Below, piece after piece: positions 1 through 6,764 of a DNA stretch of 29,491 nucleotides. The stretch spans positions 1 through 29,491 of the forward strand of contig DAIOSV010000027.1 in assembly GCA_036752345.1 (NCBI GenBank), written 5' to 3'. The notes beneath the pieces are model-generated. The model searched no databases, was not told the DNA's origin, and saw nothing but the letters and a program-made list of their open reading frames with translations. This stretch comes from UBA1715 sp036752345 (GTDB lineage: Bacteria; Bacteroidota; Bacteroidia; Bacteroidales; UBA1715). The position numbers and the translations under genes are program-made. How positions within the stretch are numbered: the stretch's first letter is position 1; every line of letters begins with the position of its first letter.

Positions 1-556
1 AGGTGCTATTCTCATTATGTTGCAAGTATAATACCGTACCTGCATAGGTTGATGATGCTTTGGTCGCGAAAGCATCATTGCCCGTTGGCTTATAGCAAAG
101 GCTCATAACAGCAGACTTCTTGATACCCGTTAAAAATAAATTTTTTCCTCCGGTTGTAACTTTTCCAAGGGTGAGAATGCCATCTACATGCATTTCTACA
201 TTCCCGTTTATCCCACTAATATCAAGTGAATCTAATCGTGTTTTTTCGTTAATGTTTATTTGGGTCACATTGTTTTTGAGTAGTAATTCTTCTACCTCAA
301 ATTTTGAATAGCCACAATTCTCGCCAATGTTAACCGTTGTTGAAGGAGCACCTCCTGCAATGTCTATAGTGAAATTCTTAGCAATGTAAATACCTTTGTA
401 CGTCAACCCTGCACCACCTTTGAATGTTATGTTTTGTGCTTGTGTTTTAGAACCACATGAAGAGGTGTATGTTGTTTTGCTATCGATGGTTGCCGTAAAA
501 TTTCCTTTACAGGTTATTGCTCCATTATTTTCAAAATAAAAGTCTCTTTTGTCGGA
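1..556 (-). pseudogene. Continuation of the exported protein in the shifted frame, truncated at the window edge
   Basis: Reading the minus strand from about 556 down to 1 gives more than 180 codons with no stop. The shifted frame begins just after an in-frame stop at 557-559. It continues the repeat style of the upstream part (FYFENNGAITCKGNF, then ITFKGGAGLTYKG). Joining the frames needs a one-base insertion somewhere in 514-556; adding one T to the T4 run at about 538-541 (minus strand) gives a smooth KETFYFENNG junction. The gene is therefore either disrupted in this genome, affected by a homopolymer sequencing error, or (less likely) expressed by slippage. The 3' end lies outside the window. 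It contains several Cys residues and Thr/Asn-rich strands. No catalytic motif is visible. Confidence 0.6.
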
Positions 557-912
557 TCAGGATTTGTTAAAGTACAGTTTTTACATTCAATTTTTCCGTA
601 GTTTAATATTGATATTGTTCCTTGATCTCCATTGCTATTTGTGCTTATTGAAAAATCTGATATGACATTCGCCTCATTAAATATGAGAGTACCATTATTT
701 TGCAATGTGGAATTTTTTGAAAATACAATTTTCCCAACAATCAATGTGTCATTTGGGGAAATTGGATATACTTCACCATTACTTAGAGTAAGAGTAGTCA
801 TCTTTTGGATTGTAGCATATACAGTAGGTCTAAATAAAAATATAACAAGTAGGACTGTTATTACAGTGCAGATTCTCTTGCTTTGTGAGGAGGAGCTATA
901 TCTCTTCTTCAT
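514..912 (-). CDS. Exported protein, N-terminal part before a frameshift
   Basis: This frame encodes 132 residues. It begins with a basic, serine-rich N-terminus and a hydrophobic segment at about residues 15-33 (ending PTVYA), which looks like a cleavable signal peptide, so the product should be exported. The mature part has short beta-strand-like units alternating with Asn/Gly turns (NNGTLIF, LNYGKIECKNC), as seen in beta-helix or adhesin-like surface proteins. The frame stops at 514, but the same composition continues without a break in the next frame to the window edge, so this is the 5' part of one longer gene. A TTG-N19-TACATTTG promoter lies 93 bases upstream of the start. No family is recognised. 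Export is well supported; surface location is inference. Confidence 0.6.
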   Translation of the reverse strand: MKKRYSSSSQSKRICTVITVLLVIFLFRPTVYATIQKMTTLTLSNGEVYPISPNDTLIVGKIVFSKNSTLQNNGTLIFNEANVISDFSISTNSNGDQGTISILNYGKIECKNCTLTNPDPTKETFILKIMEQ

Positions 913-1004
913 ACTTGTATATTTTTGTTAACCCAGTCTGCGGTAGTTTCAAACGGATTAATGCATTACTTTATATATAACACATTTACTATTTTGATAG
1001 TATA

Positions 1005-1034
1005 CAAATGTATGAATTTTTTTTGATTTTACAA
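1005..1034 (-). promoter_or_regulatory. Bacteroidota-type promoter for the exported protein
   Basis: On the minus strand, TTG (1032-1034) is followed after 19 bases by TACATTTG (1005-1012), which matches the Bacteroidota primary sigma pattern (TTG near -33, TAnnTTTG near -7). The spacing predicts a transcript start near 998 and a leader of about 85 nt before the ATG at 912. Confidence 0.6.
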
Positions 1035-1057
1035 AAGCAAAAAAATATTTTTTGCGG

Positions 1058-1078
1058 CATAACTATTTGATAGTTATG
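1058..1078. repeat. Perfect 8-bp inverted repeat with T run
   Basis: CATAACTA (1058-1065) and TAGTTATG (1071-1078) form a perfect inverted repeat around a 5-base spacer, followed on the plus strand by five T. It sits just upstream of the promoter at 1005-1034. It could be an operator or a weak plus-strand terminator, but no plus-strand gene ends here. Its function is unknown. Confidence 0.35.
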
Positions 1079-1088
1079 TTTTTATGCG

Positions 1089-1116
1089 AAGGCTTGTCCA
1101 GCCTTTTAGGACAGCC
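1089..1116. repeat. Two mutually exclusive hairpin pairings
   Basis: AAGGCT (1089-1094) can pair with AGCCTT (1100-1105). Alternatively GGCTTGTCC (1091-1099) can pair, with one bulge, with GGACAGCC (1109-1116). The two structures share bases and cannot form together. The element lies between the ahcY terminator and the next promoter, outside any obvious transcript. Its role is not apparent. Confidence 0.25.
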
Positions 1117-1136
1117 AAAATGACGATTTTATAAAC

Positions 1137-1167
1137 AAAAAAGCCTCCTTGATGGGGAGGCTTTTTT
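1137..1167. terminator. Bidirectional rho-independent terminator after ahcY
   Basis: GCCTCC (1143-1148) pairs with GGAGGC (1156-1161) around a 7-base loop, flanked by six A on one side and six T on the other. It lies 20 bases beyond the ahcY stop codon, and on the minus strand it ends the lysC-ahcY transcript. The flanking A and T runs let it work in both directions. Confidence 0.85.
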
Positions 1168-1186
1168 GTGGATATATGTCAATTGA

Positions 1187-2620
1187 CTAATATTTATAAA
1201 TATCAGATTTGTATGGACCTTCAACGGGAATGCCAAGATATTTTGCTTGTTTCTCGGTGAGTTTGGTAAGTTTTACGCCAAGTTTGTCAAGATGTAGGCG
1301 CGCAACTTTTTCGTCAAGTCTCTTAGGCAATGTGTACACGTTTATACCATAGTTTTTGTGGTTGGTGTACAACTCAATTTGTGCCAATGTTTGGTTGGTA
1401 AATGATGCCGACATTACGAAACTTGGGTGTCCCGTAGCACAACCAAGGTTCAACAAACGACCTTCGGCCAAAATCAACACGCTGTGGCCGTCGGGGAACG
1501 TCCATTTGTCGTATTGCGGCTTGATGTTGGTTTTCTTAATGCCAGGAATTTTTGCCAATTCTGCCATTTGAATTTCGTTGTCGAAGTGACCAATGTTACC
1601 AACAATTGCCATGTTTTTCATTTTCTTCATGTGCTCTGCAGTAATAATGTCGCAGTCCCCGGTGGTGGTAACGTAAATGTCGCCGTATGATAATGTGTCT
1701 TCAACGGTTAAAACTTGGTAGCCTTCCATTGATGCTTGTAGTGCGCAAATCGGGTCAATTTCGGTAATGATGACGCGTGCGCCTTGTCCGCGAAGTGATT
1801 GAGCGCAACCTTTACCTACATCGCCGTAGCCACACACAACGGCAACTTTTCCGGCAAGCATTACATCAGAAGCACGCATAATTCCATCAGTCAATGAGTG
1901 ACGACAGCCATAGAGGTTATCAAATTTCGATTTTGTAACCGAATCATTTACGTTGATAGCAGGGAATGGCAAAATGCCTTGCTCTGCCATTTGGTACAAA
2001 CGGTGAACGCCAGTGGTTGTTTCTTCTGAAACGCCAAGTATGTGTTTCTTTTTATTTGTCCAAAATTGTTTGTCTTGCGCCATTGTTTTGCGACACAATT
2101 CCAAGAATACGCCCCATTCTTCAGAGTCAGTTTCCGGATTGTGAGCAGGAACTTTTCCAGCAGCTTCAAATTCTGAACCGCGAACAATAAGCATCGTAGC
2201 ATCGCCACCATCGTCAAGAATCATGGTAGGTCCTGTTCCATCCGGCCAAGTAAGAGCTTTTGCCGTGCAGTCCCAGTATTCTTCCAAATTTTCGCCTTTC
2301 CATGCAAAAACCGGAACGCCTTGCGGATTTTCTTTTGTCCCTTTTTTGCCTACAACAACCGCTGCTGCAGCATGGTCTTGTGTAGAGAATATGTTGCATG
2401 ATGCCCAACGTACTTCTGCTCCCAATTCAACCAACGTTTCAATCAAGATGGCTGTTTGAACGGTCATGTGGAGTGAACCGCTGATTTTTGCACCTGCTAA
2501 TGGCTTTTGGCCTTTGTATTCGGCACGAAGCGCCATTAAGCCGGGCATTTCTATTTCTGCCAAGTCTAATTCTTTTCGTCCCCAGTCTGCTAATTGTATG
2601 TCTGCTATTTTATAATCCAT
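1187..2620 (-). CDS. ahcY: Adenosylhomocysteinase (SAH hydrolase)
   Basis: This cytosolic enzyme reversibly splits S-adenosylhomocysteine into adenosine and homocysteine, clearing the product inhibitor of methyltransferases. At 477 residues it has the length of the longer bacterial form. The family signature SCNIFSTQDHAAAA is at residues 74-87, the DDGGD substrate region at 136-140, and the NAD-binding GYGDVGKG loop at 264-271. The C-terminus, ending YKSDIYKY, matches the conserved lysine- and tyrosine-containing tail that reaches the NAD of the neighbouring subunit. The ATG at 2620 lies 8 bases after the lysC stop codon, so the two genes should share a transcript; a strong hairpin terminator follows the stop. 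No Shine-Dalgarno sequence is evident. Identification is secure. Confidence 0.97.
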   Translation of the reverse strand: MDYKIADIQLADWGRKELDLAEIEMPGLMALRAEYKGQKPLAGAKISGSLHMTVQTAILIETLVELGAEVRWASCNIFSTQDHAAAAVVVGKKGTKENPQGVPVFAWKGENLEEYWDCTAKALTWPDGTGPTMILDDGGDATMLIVRGSEFEAAGKVPAHNPETDSEEWGVFLELCRKTMAQDKQFWTNKKKHILGVSEETTTGVHRLYQMAEQGILPFPAINVNDSVTKSKFDNLYGCRHSLTDGIMRASDVMLAGKVAVVCGYGDVGKGCAQSLRGQGARVIITEIDPICALQASMEGYQVLTVEDTLSYGDIYVTTTGDCDIITAEHMKKMKNMAIVGNIGHFDNEIQMAELAKIPGIKKTNIKPQYDKWTFPDGHSVLILAEGRLLNLGCATGHPSFVMSASFTNQTLAQIELYTNHKNYGINVYTLPKRLDEKVARLHLDKLGVKLTKLTEKQAKYLGIPVEGPYKSDIYKY

Positions 2621-2628
2621 GTTGTTAG

Positions 2629-3939
2629 TTAAAATAAATTATCGTTTAATGCGATTAACGCTTTCTCTTTGTTTTTGGTGTCAATGAGCACCGAAATATT
2701 GTGGTCGCTGCCGCCATAGCAAATCATGCGAACCGATATTTCTTTCAATGCTTTGAGCACTTCTACTGCATGTCCTTGTTCTTCGGCAATCATATTACCT
2801 ACAATGCAAATGATAGTTTGATCTTTGTCAATTTCAACCGTACCAAGAGCTTTGAGCTCGTCAACAATTTGTGCAAGATAATCAGTCTTGTCAATGGTAA
2901 GTGAAAGTGCTACTTCCGATGTTGTAATAAGGTCGATAGGCGTTTTGTATTTTTCAAAAATCTCAAATACGCGACGTAAAAATCCGTATGCGAGCAACAT
3001 TCGTCCCGATTTGATTTTGATGGCAGTCAATCCGTCTTTTGCAGCAATAGCTTTGATGCCGGTGTTTGTTGCTTTGTTAGAAATAACTGTTCCTTTTGCA
3101 TTAGGTTCCATCGTGTTTTTTAGCAAAACAGGAATGTTTTTAACTTTTGCAGGCAACACGGTAGATGGGTGAAGAATTTTTGCTCCGAAATACGCAAGTT
3201 CTGCTGCTTCGTCAAACGACATTTCAGCAATTGGGTGGGTATTTTTTACAATGCGCGGATCGTTGTTGTGAATTCCGTCAATGTCGGTCCAAATTTCAAC
3301 CACGTCAGCGTTGATAGCTGCACCAATAAGTGATGCGGAATAATCGCTACCGCCACGTTTTAGGTTGTCAACCTCGTCTTTGTCGTTGCGACAAATGAAT
3401 CCTTGTGTGATGAATAATTTTTCGTCAGGATATTGTTTTAAAACTTTTGCAAGTTTTTCTTCAATTTTAGGCATAACCGGTTCGCCATCGGCGTCAACGT
3501 ACATAAACTCTAATGAATCGAGCAACGTAGATTGAATCTTGTTTTCTTCGTGATAGAGTTGTACCAAATTTGTTGACATAATTTCGCCACGAGCAAGAAT
3601 TATTTTCTCTACTTGAATAGAAAATGGTTTGTTTGCATACGACCGAATTACATTGCACTCGCAAGCTATGATAGATGAAGCTTTGTTACGATATGTTTGC
3701 GTTGTGAGCAATCCTTCTATAACTTCGGCGTATTTTTTCTCTAAAGCGCCGATGAGGTTTGATGCAGCATCGGTATTGCCTTTTTTGTAATAATCGGCTA
3801 TTTCTACAAGATTGTTAGTTGTGCCTGACATAGCAGAAAGGACAACAATTTTTTTGTCTCCGTCGGTAATTAGCTTGGAAACGTTTCTCATCCGTTCTGG
3901 CGAACCAACTGAGGTTCCACCAAATTTTAATACTTTCAT
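2629..3939 (-). CDS. lysC: Aspartate kinase, monofunctional, with C-terminal ACT domains
   Basis: It phosphorylates aspartate to aspartyl-phosphate, the first step toward lysine, threonine and methionine. The kinase domain opens with KFGGTSVGS (residues 5-13), contains RGGSDYSAS (about 196-203) and WTDIDG (about 217-222), and is followed from about residue 300 by paired ACT regulatory domains, so feedback control by an amino acid end product is expected. Homoserine dehydrogenase is not fused. The frame stays open to a TTG at 3981, but a TATATTTG -7 box at 3960-3967 would place the transcript start near 3953, which favours ATG 3939 (436 aa) or ATG 3945. It is the first gene of a two-gene unit with ahcY, which suggests joint control of methionine precursor supply and methyl-cycle turnover (inference). 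Confidence 0.95.
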   Translation of the reverse strand: MKVLKFGGTSVGSPERMRNVSKLITDGDKKIVVLSAMSGTTNNLVEIADYYKKGNTDAASNLIGALEKKYAEVIEGLLTTQTYRNKASSIIACECNVIRSYANKPFSIQVEKIILARGEIMSTNLVQLYHEENKIQSTLLDSLEFMYVDADGEPVMPKIEEKLAKVLKQYPDEKLFITQGFICRNDKDEVDNLKRGGSDYSASLIGAAINADVVEIWTDIDGIHNNDPRIVKNTHPIAEMSFDEAAELAYFGAKILHPSTVLPAKVKNIPVLLKNTMEPNAKGTVISNKATNTGIKAIAAKDGLTAIKIKSGRMLLAYGFLRRVFEIFEKYKTPIDLITTSEVALSLTIDKTDYLAQIVDELKALGTVEIDKDQTIICIVGNMIAEEQGHAVEVLKALKEISVRMICYGGSDHNISVLIDTKNKEKALIALNDNLF

Positions 3940-3959
3940 AGTCATTATTTTTTGCGTTG

Positions 3960-3967
3960 CAAATATA
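3960..3967 (-). promoter_or_regulatory. -7 box for lysC-ahcY
   Basis: The minus strand reads TATATTTG, matching TAnnTTTG. No TTG lies at the usual spacing, so only the -7 half is supported. It lies inside the longest possible lysC frame and so argues for a start at 3945 or 3939. Confidence 0.5.
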
Positions 3968-4053
3968 GAGAATTGACACAAATGCTTACTGATTTTTTAC
4001 ATGAAATTCAGGTTGATTTTTATCGAGGGAAAATAGTGAGTCTATAAGATTTT

Positions 4054-4076
4054 AAACCAATTTTAAAATATGGTTT
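4054..4076. repeat. Inverted repeat between lysC and the MBOAT gene
   Basis: AAACCA (4054-4059) and TGGTTT (4071-4076) flank a nearly self-complementary ATTTTAAAAT core. It lies in the divergent intergenic region and could be an operator, but the AT-rich composition makes chance occurrence plausible. Confidence 0.25.
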
Positions 4077-4133
4077 CAGAAATAGGTGAAGTGAATCATC
4101 TTTGTGAGAAGAGAGGAAACTTAAAAAAAATAC

Positions 4134-4141
4134 TACTTTTG
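4134..4141 (+). promoter_or_regulatory. -7 box for the MBOAT-SGNH unit
   Basis: TACTTTTG matches TAnnTTTG and lies 22 bases before the ATG at 4164, which predicts a leader under 20 nt. No TTG at the expected upstream spacing was found. Confidence 0.45.
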
Positions 4142-4163
4142 TGGACAAAAGAAATAGAAAGTC

Positions 4164-5585
4164 ATGTTATTCAATTCCTTTGAATTCTTGCTATTTTTCC
4201 CAATAGTAACCATTTTATTTTATCTAATACCGCATACATATCGTTGGACGATGCTTTTAGCGGCCAGTTGTGTGTTTTACATGTGGTTTATTCCCAAATA
4301 TATTTTAATTCTATTGATAACAATTGCAATAGACTATGTGGCAGGAATTTTAATTGAGAAACGATTGGAAAGAGGAGAAAATGCGCGTTTGTATCTGATA
4401 GTTAGTATTTTATCAACGTGTTCCGTTTTGTTTGTATTCAAATATCTGAATTTTTGTAGTGAAAATCTCGTTGAACTTGCACGTTATTTTGGGTTAAGTC
4501 ACCCGACAAAAGTATTACACATAATTCTTCCTATTGGACTTTCGTTTCATACATTCCAAAGTTTAAGTTATGTTATAGAAGTATATAACAGGCGTCAAAA
4601 AGCGGAATATCATTTTGGATACTATTCTTTGTATGTAATGTTTTTCCCACAATTAGTGACGGGTCCAATAGAACGGCCGCAAAATTTGTTGCGTCAGCTG
4701 CATGAAGAGAAACAGTTACGTTACGAAAATGTAGCTAACGGCTTGCGTTTGATATTGTTTGGATTGTTTCTTAAAATGGTAGTTGCAGACAATTTAGGGA
4801 CGTATGTCGATAAAATATATGCAGCACCACAAGATTACAGTTCTTTGGACATTTTATTAGGAATGGTGAGTTATTCATTTCAAATCTATGGTGATTTCTT
4901 TGGCTATTCAACCATTGCTTTGGGATGTGCTTTATTAATGGGCTTTACATTGATTGATAATTTTAAGACACCATATTTGTCAGAAAGTATTCAGGAATTT
5001 TGGCGTCGTTGGCATATTTCTTTGTCGTCATGGTTCCGAGATTATGTGTACATTCCTCTTGGTGGCAATCGGGTTACTATTCCACGGTGGATGCTCAACA
5101 CACTTATTGTATTTACTGTTTGTGGTATTTGGCATGGCGCAAATTGGACTTTTATGATTTGGGGCTTTTTGTATGGCGTTATACTGGTAATTGAAAAATA
5201 CATTCGAAAACTTGATCGTTCGCAAAATATAGAAAACCAAAGCTTGAGGCAGGTTGCAAAGGGTGTTAAAATATTAATTACATTTTCCATAGTGACACTG
5301 CTATGGAGTATTTTTAGAGCTCCAACTTTTGAGAATTTGCATCAGGTATTTTCTGCCTTATTCCATAATGGTGGAATGCCAAATAATTTGCATATTGACA
5401 TAATTACGTACCTTGTATTATTGCTTTTCATTGTTTTGGATATTGCAATACGTAAAACTCGATTTGATCAATGGTGCGGAAATCAAAACATGGTGGTTAG
5501 ATGGCTTTGCTATTCCGTATTGCTGTTCGCCATTTTTGCATATTCAAGTGTCATACAATATCCGTTTATTTATTTCCAATTCTAA
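4164..5585 (+). CDS. MBOAT-family O-acyltransferase (AlgI/DltB-like)
   Basis: This polytopic membrane protein of 473 residues should move an acyl group (typically acetyl from a cytosolic donor) across the membrane for transfer to an envelope polymer. MBOAT features are clear: EFWRRWHIS at residues 278-286 with His284, and the second conserved histidine in GIWHGANW at 321-328 (His324), the family's catalytic candidate. FFPQLVTGPIERP (160-172) is also typical of AlgI-like members. The length matches AlgI/PatA-type proteins. The stop codon overlaps the start of an SGNH-like partner (TAATG), the gene arrangement known for AlgI-AlgJ/X, PatA-PatB and DltB-DltD pairs. The acceptor (peptidoglycan, capsule, exopolysaccharide or O-antigen) cannot be told from sequence. 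Confidence 0.92.
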   Translation: MLFNSFEFLLFFPIVTILFYLIPHTYRWTMLLAASCVFYMWFIPKYILILLITIAIDYVAGILIEKRLERGENARLYLIVSILSTCSVLFVFKYLNFCSENLVELARYFGLSHPTKVLHIILPIGLSFHTFQSLSYVIEVYNRRQKAEYHFGYYSLYVMFFPQLVTGPIERPQNLLRQLHEEKQLRYENVANGLRLILFGLFLKMVVADNLGTYVDKIYAAPQDYSSLDILLGMVSYSFQIYGDFFGYSTIALGCALLMGFTLIDNFKTPYLSESIQEFWRRWHISLSSWFRDYVYIPLGGNRVTIPRWMLNTLIVFTVCGIWHGANWTFMIWGFLYGVILVIEKYIRKLDRSQNIENQSLRQVAKGVKILITFSIVTLLWSIFRAPTFENLHQVFSALFHNGGMPNNLHIDIITYLVLLLFIVLDIAIRKTRFDQWCGNQNMVVRWLCYSVLLFAIFAYSSVIQYPFIYFQF

Positions 5586-6604
5586 TGAAAGAAGAAACCA
5601 AACATAGTATATATAAACTTGGATTAAAGTTTGTGTTGTTAGTAGTCGTTCTTGTGGCTCTAAACTTCTTGTATTCAAAGACTTTGTATTTGAAAGACTT
5701 AGAAGAAAATTGTACGTTAATGCCATTGTCGGAATTGGCGGCAAAAGAAAAAGCAGATATCGTTTACATTGGAGAATCTTCAGACATAACGTATTCAAAG
5801 AATGACAAAGATAACAGTAGAATTAGTGGATTTTTAGGAAAAAATTTTCCTCAATATGTTACAAGCAGTTTGTCAAAAAGTGCTTGCCATGCCGGAGTTT
5901 ATTATGATGTTCTCCGAAATATACCTGATTCAAGTCAAGTAAAAATTGCGGTAGTAACGGTAAATATGCGTTCTTTTAGTAGTGAATGGATATATTCGGA
6001 ATTGGAGACGGCATTGCAAAAGGAACAAATTTTCATGAAAAAAGTGCCTCCACTTATTAAACGAGGATTGATTGCGTTTAAGGCCTATAATCATTGGAGT
6101 GAGCGTGAGCGAATGGAATTGGTTGTAAATGGATTTAAGAAGCAAACATTTTCTTTACCATACGAATTCCCTTTCCGAAATGCATATGATTGGGATCTAA
6201 ATATGTCGAGCAAAACATCAATGCCTCAAGATTCAATCACTATTGCTTGTCATTACATTAAAAATTTTGCGTATCAGCTCAATGCAGATAATCCTCGCGT
6301 AAAAGATCTTGACAAGATTGTGAAATTATGTAAGCAGCGCAATTGGAAATTGGTGTTCAATATTCTTCCTGACAACGTTGAACAAATACAGCGACTGGTA
6401 GGGAATGATTTGGTAACGTTAATGAATCAAAATGCACAATATATAATCAATCGCTATGCTCCGCTTGGGGTAATTGTCGTGAATAATCAAACAGTTTTGT
6501 CTGATGCCGAATTTATAGAAAGAAAATTTCCTTCGGAACATTATATACAATCAGGTCGTGAGCGTGTTGCAAAAAATATAGCAACAGCTATACAAGCGAA
6601 TTAG
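5585..6604 (+). CDS. SGNH-like partner of the MBOAT acyltransferase
   Basis: This 339-residue protein has one N-terminal membrane anchor (about residues 12-30), with the rest probably periplasmic. YIGESSD at about 61-67 looks like the serine block of SGNH/DltD-type enzymes (compare GSS or GDS motifs), and EHYIQSGRERVA near the C-terminus (His319) resembles the block holding the catalytic histidine. I infer that it takes the acyl group passed by the MBOAT protein and transfers it to the polymer, as PatB or AlgJ/AlgX do. The ATG at 5585 shares its A with the upstream TAA, implying translational coupling; the open frame extends upstream to 5501, but only by overlapping the MBOAT gene. Fold assignment is by motif only. 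An esterase with the opposite activity is the alternative. Confidence 0.72.
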   Translation: MKEETKHSIYKLGLKFVLLVVVLVALNFLYSKTLYLKDLEENCTLMPLSELAAKEKADIVYIGESSDITYSKNDKDNSRISGFLGKNFPQYVTSSLSKSACHAGVYYDVLRNIPDSSQVKIAVVTVNMRSFSSEWIYSELETALQKEQIFMKKVPPLIKRGLIAFKAYNHWSERERMELVVNGFKKQTFSLPYEFPFRNAYDWDLNMSSKTSMPQDSITIACHYIKNFAYQLNADNPRVKDLDKIVKLCKQRNWKLVFNILPDNVEQIQRLVGNDLVTLMNQNAQYIINRYAPLGVIVVNNQTVLSDAEFIERKFPSEHYIQSGRERVAKNIATAIQAN

Positions 6605-6695
6605 TATTATAACGTGATTTTTTTCAGGCCAAAGTTTGTTGAATATTTATGGTCATGATTTTTCGCGAACACAATATGAATTTTGAGAGAAGAGT

Positions 6696-6701
6696 AGGAG
6701 G
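6696..6701 (+). promoter_or_regulatory. Shine-Dalgarno AGGAGG, unusual in this window
   Basis: A consensus AGGAGG lies 9 bases before TTG 6711 and 12 before ATG 6714, the possible starts of a very short frame. It is about 60 bases from the large downstream gene. Other genes here have no such site, so its presence before a mini-ORF is notable. Confidence 0.4.
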
Positions 6702-6713
6702 ATTAAAGAATTG

Positions 6714-6764
6714 ATGTTTTTACTAAACGGGCAAAAAATAAGTATAATTGCAAAGTCGTTTTAA
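6714..6764 (+). CDS. Possible 16-residue leader peptide
   Basis: A 16-codon frame (MFLLNGQKISIIAKSF) starts at ATG 6714, or at the in-frame TTG 6711, behind an AGGAGG. It ends in a TAA whose last A is the first base of ATG 6764 of the next gene. This TAATG overlap is the same coupling geometry as the MBOAT-SGNH junction. It could direct ribosomes onto the downstream gene. It may equally be chance in AT-rich DNA; no family is recognisable at this length. Confidence 0.3.
   Translation: MFLLNGQKISIIAKSF

Noticed and set aside
514..556. Programmed -1 ribosomal frameshift in the exported protein gene
   Set aside because: No X XXY YYZ slippery heptamer in the zero frame and no clear downstream stem; a homopolymer indel is simpler.
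3940..4163. SAM or SAH riboswitch before lysC-ahcY
   Set aside because: No conserved core motif was recognised, and the promoter box leaves a leader of only about 10-15 nt.
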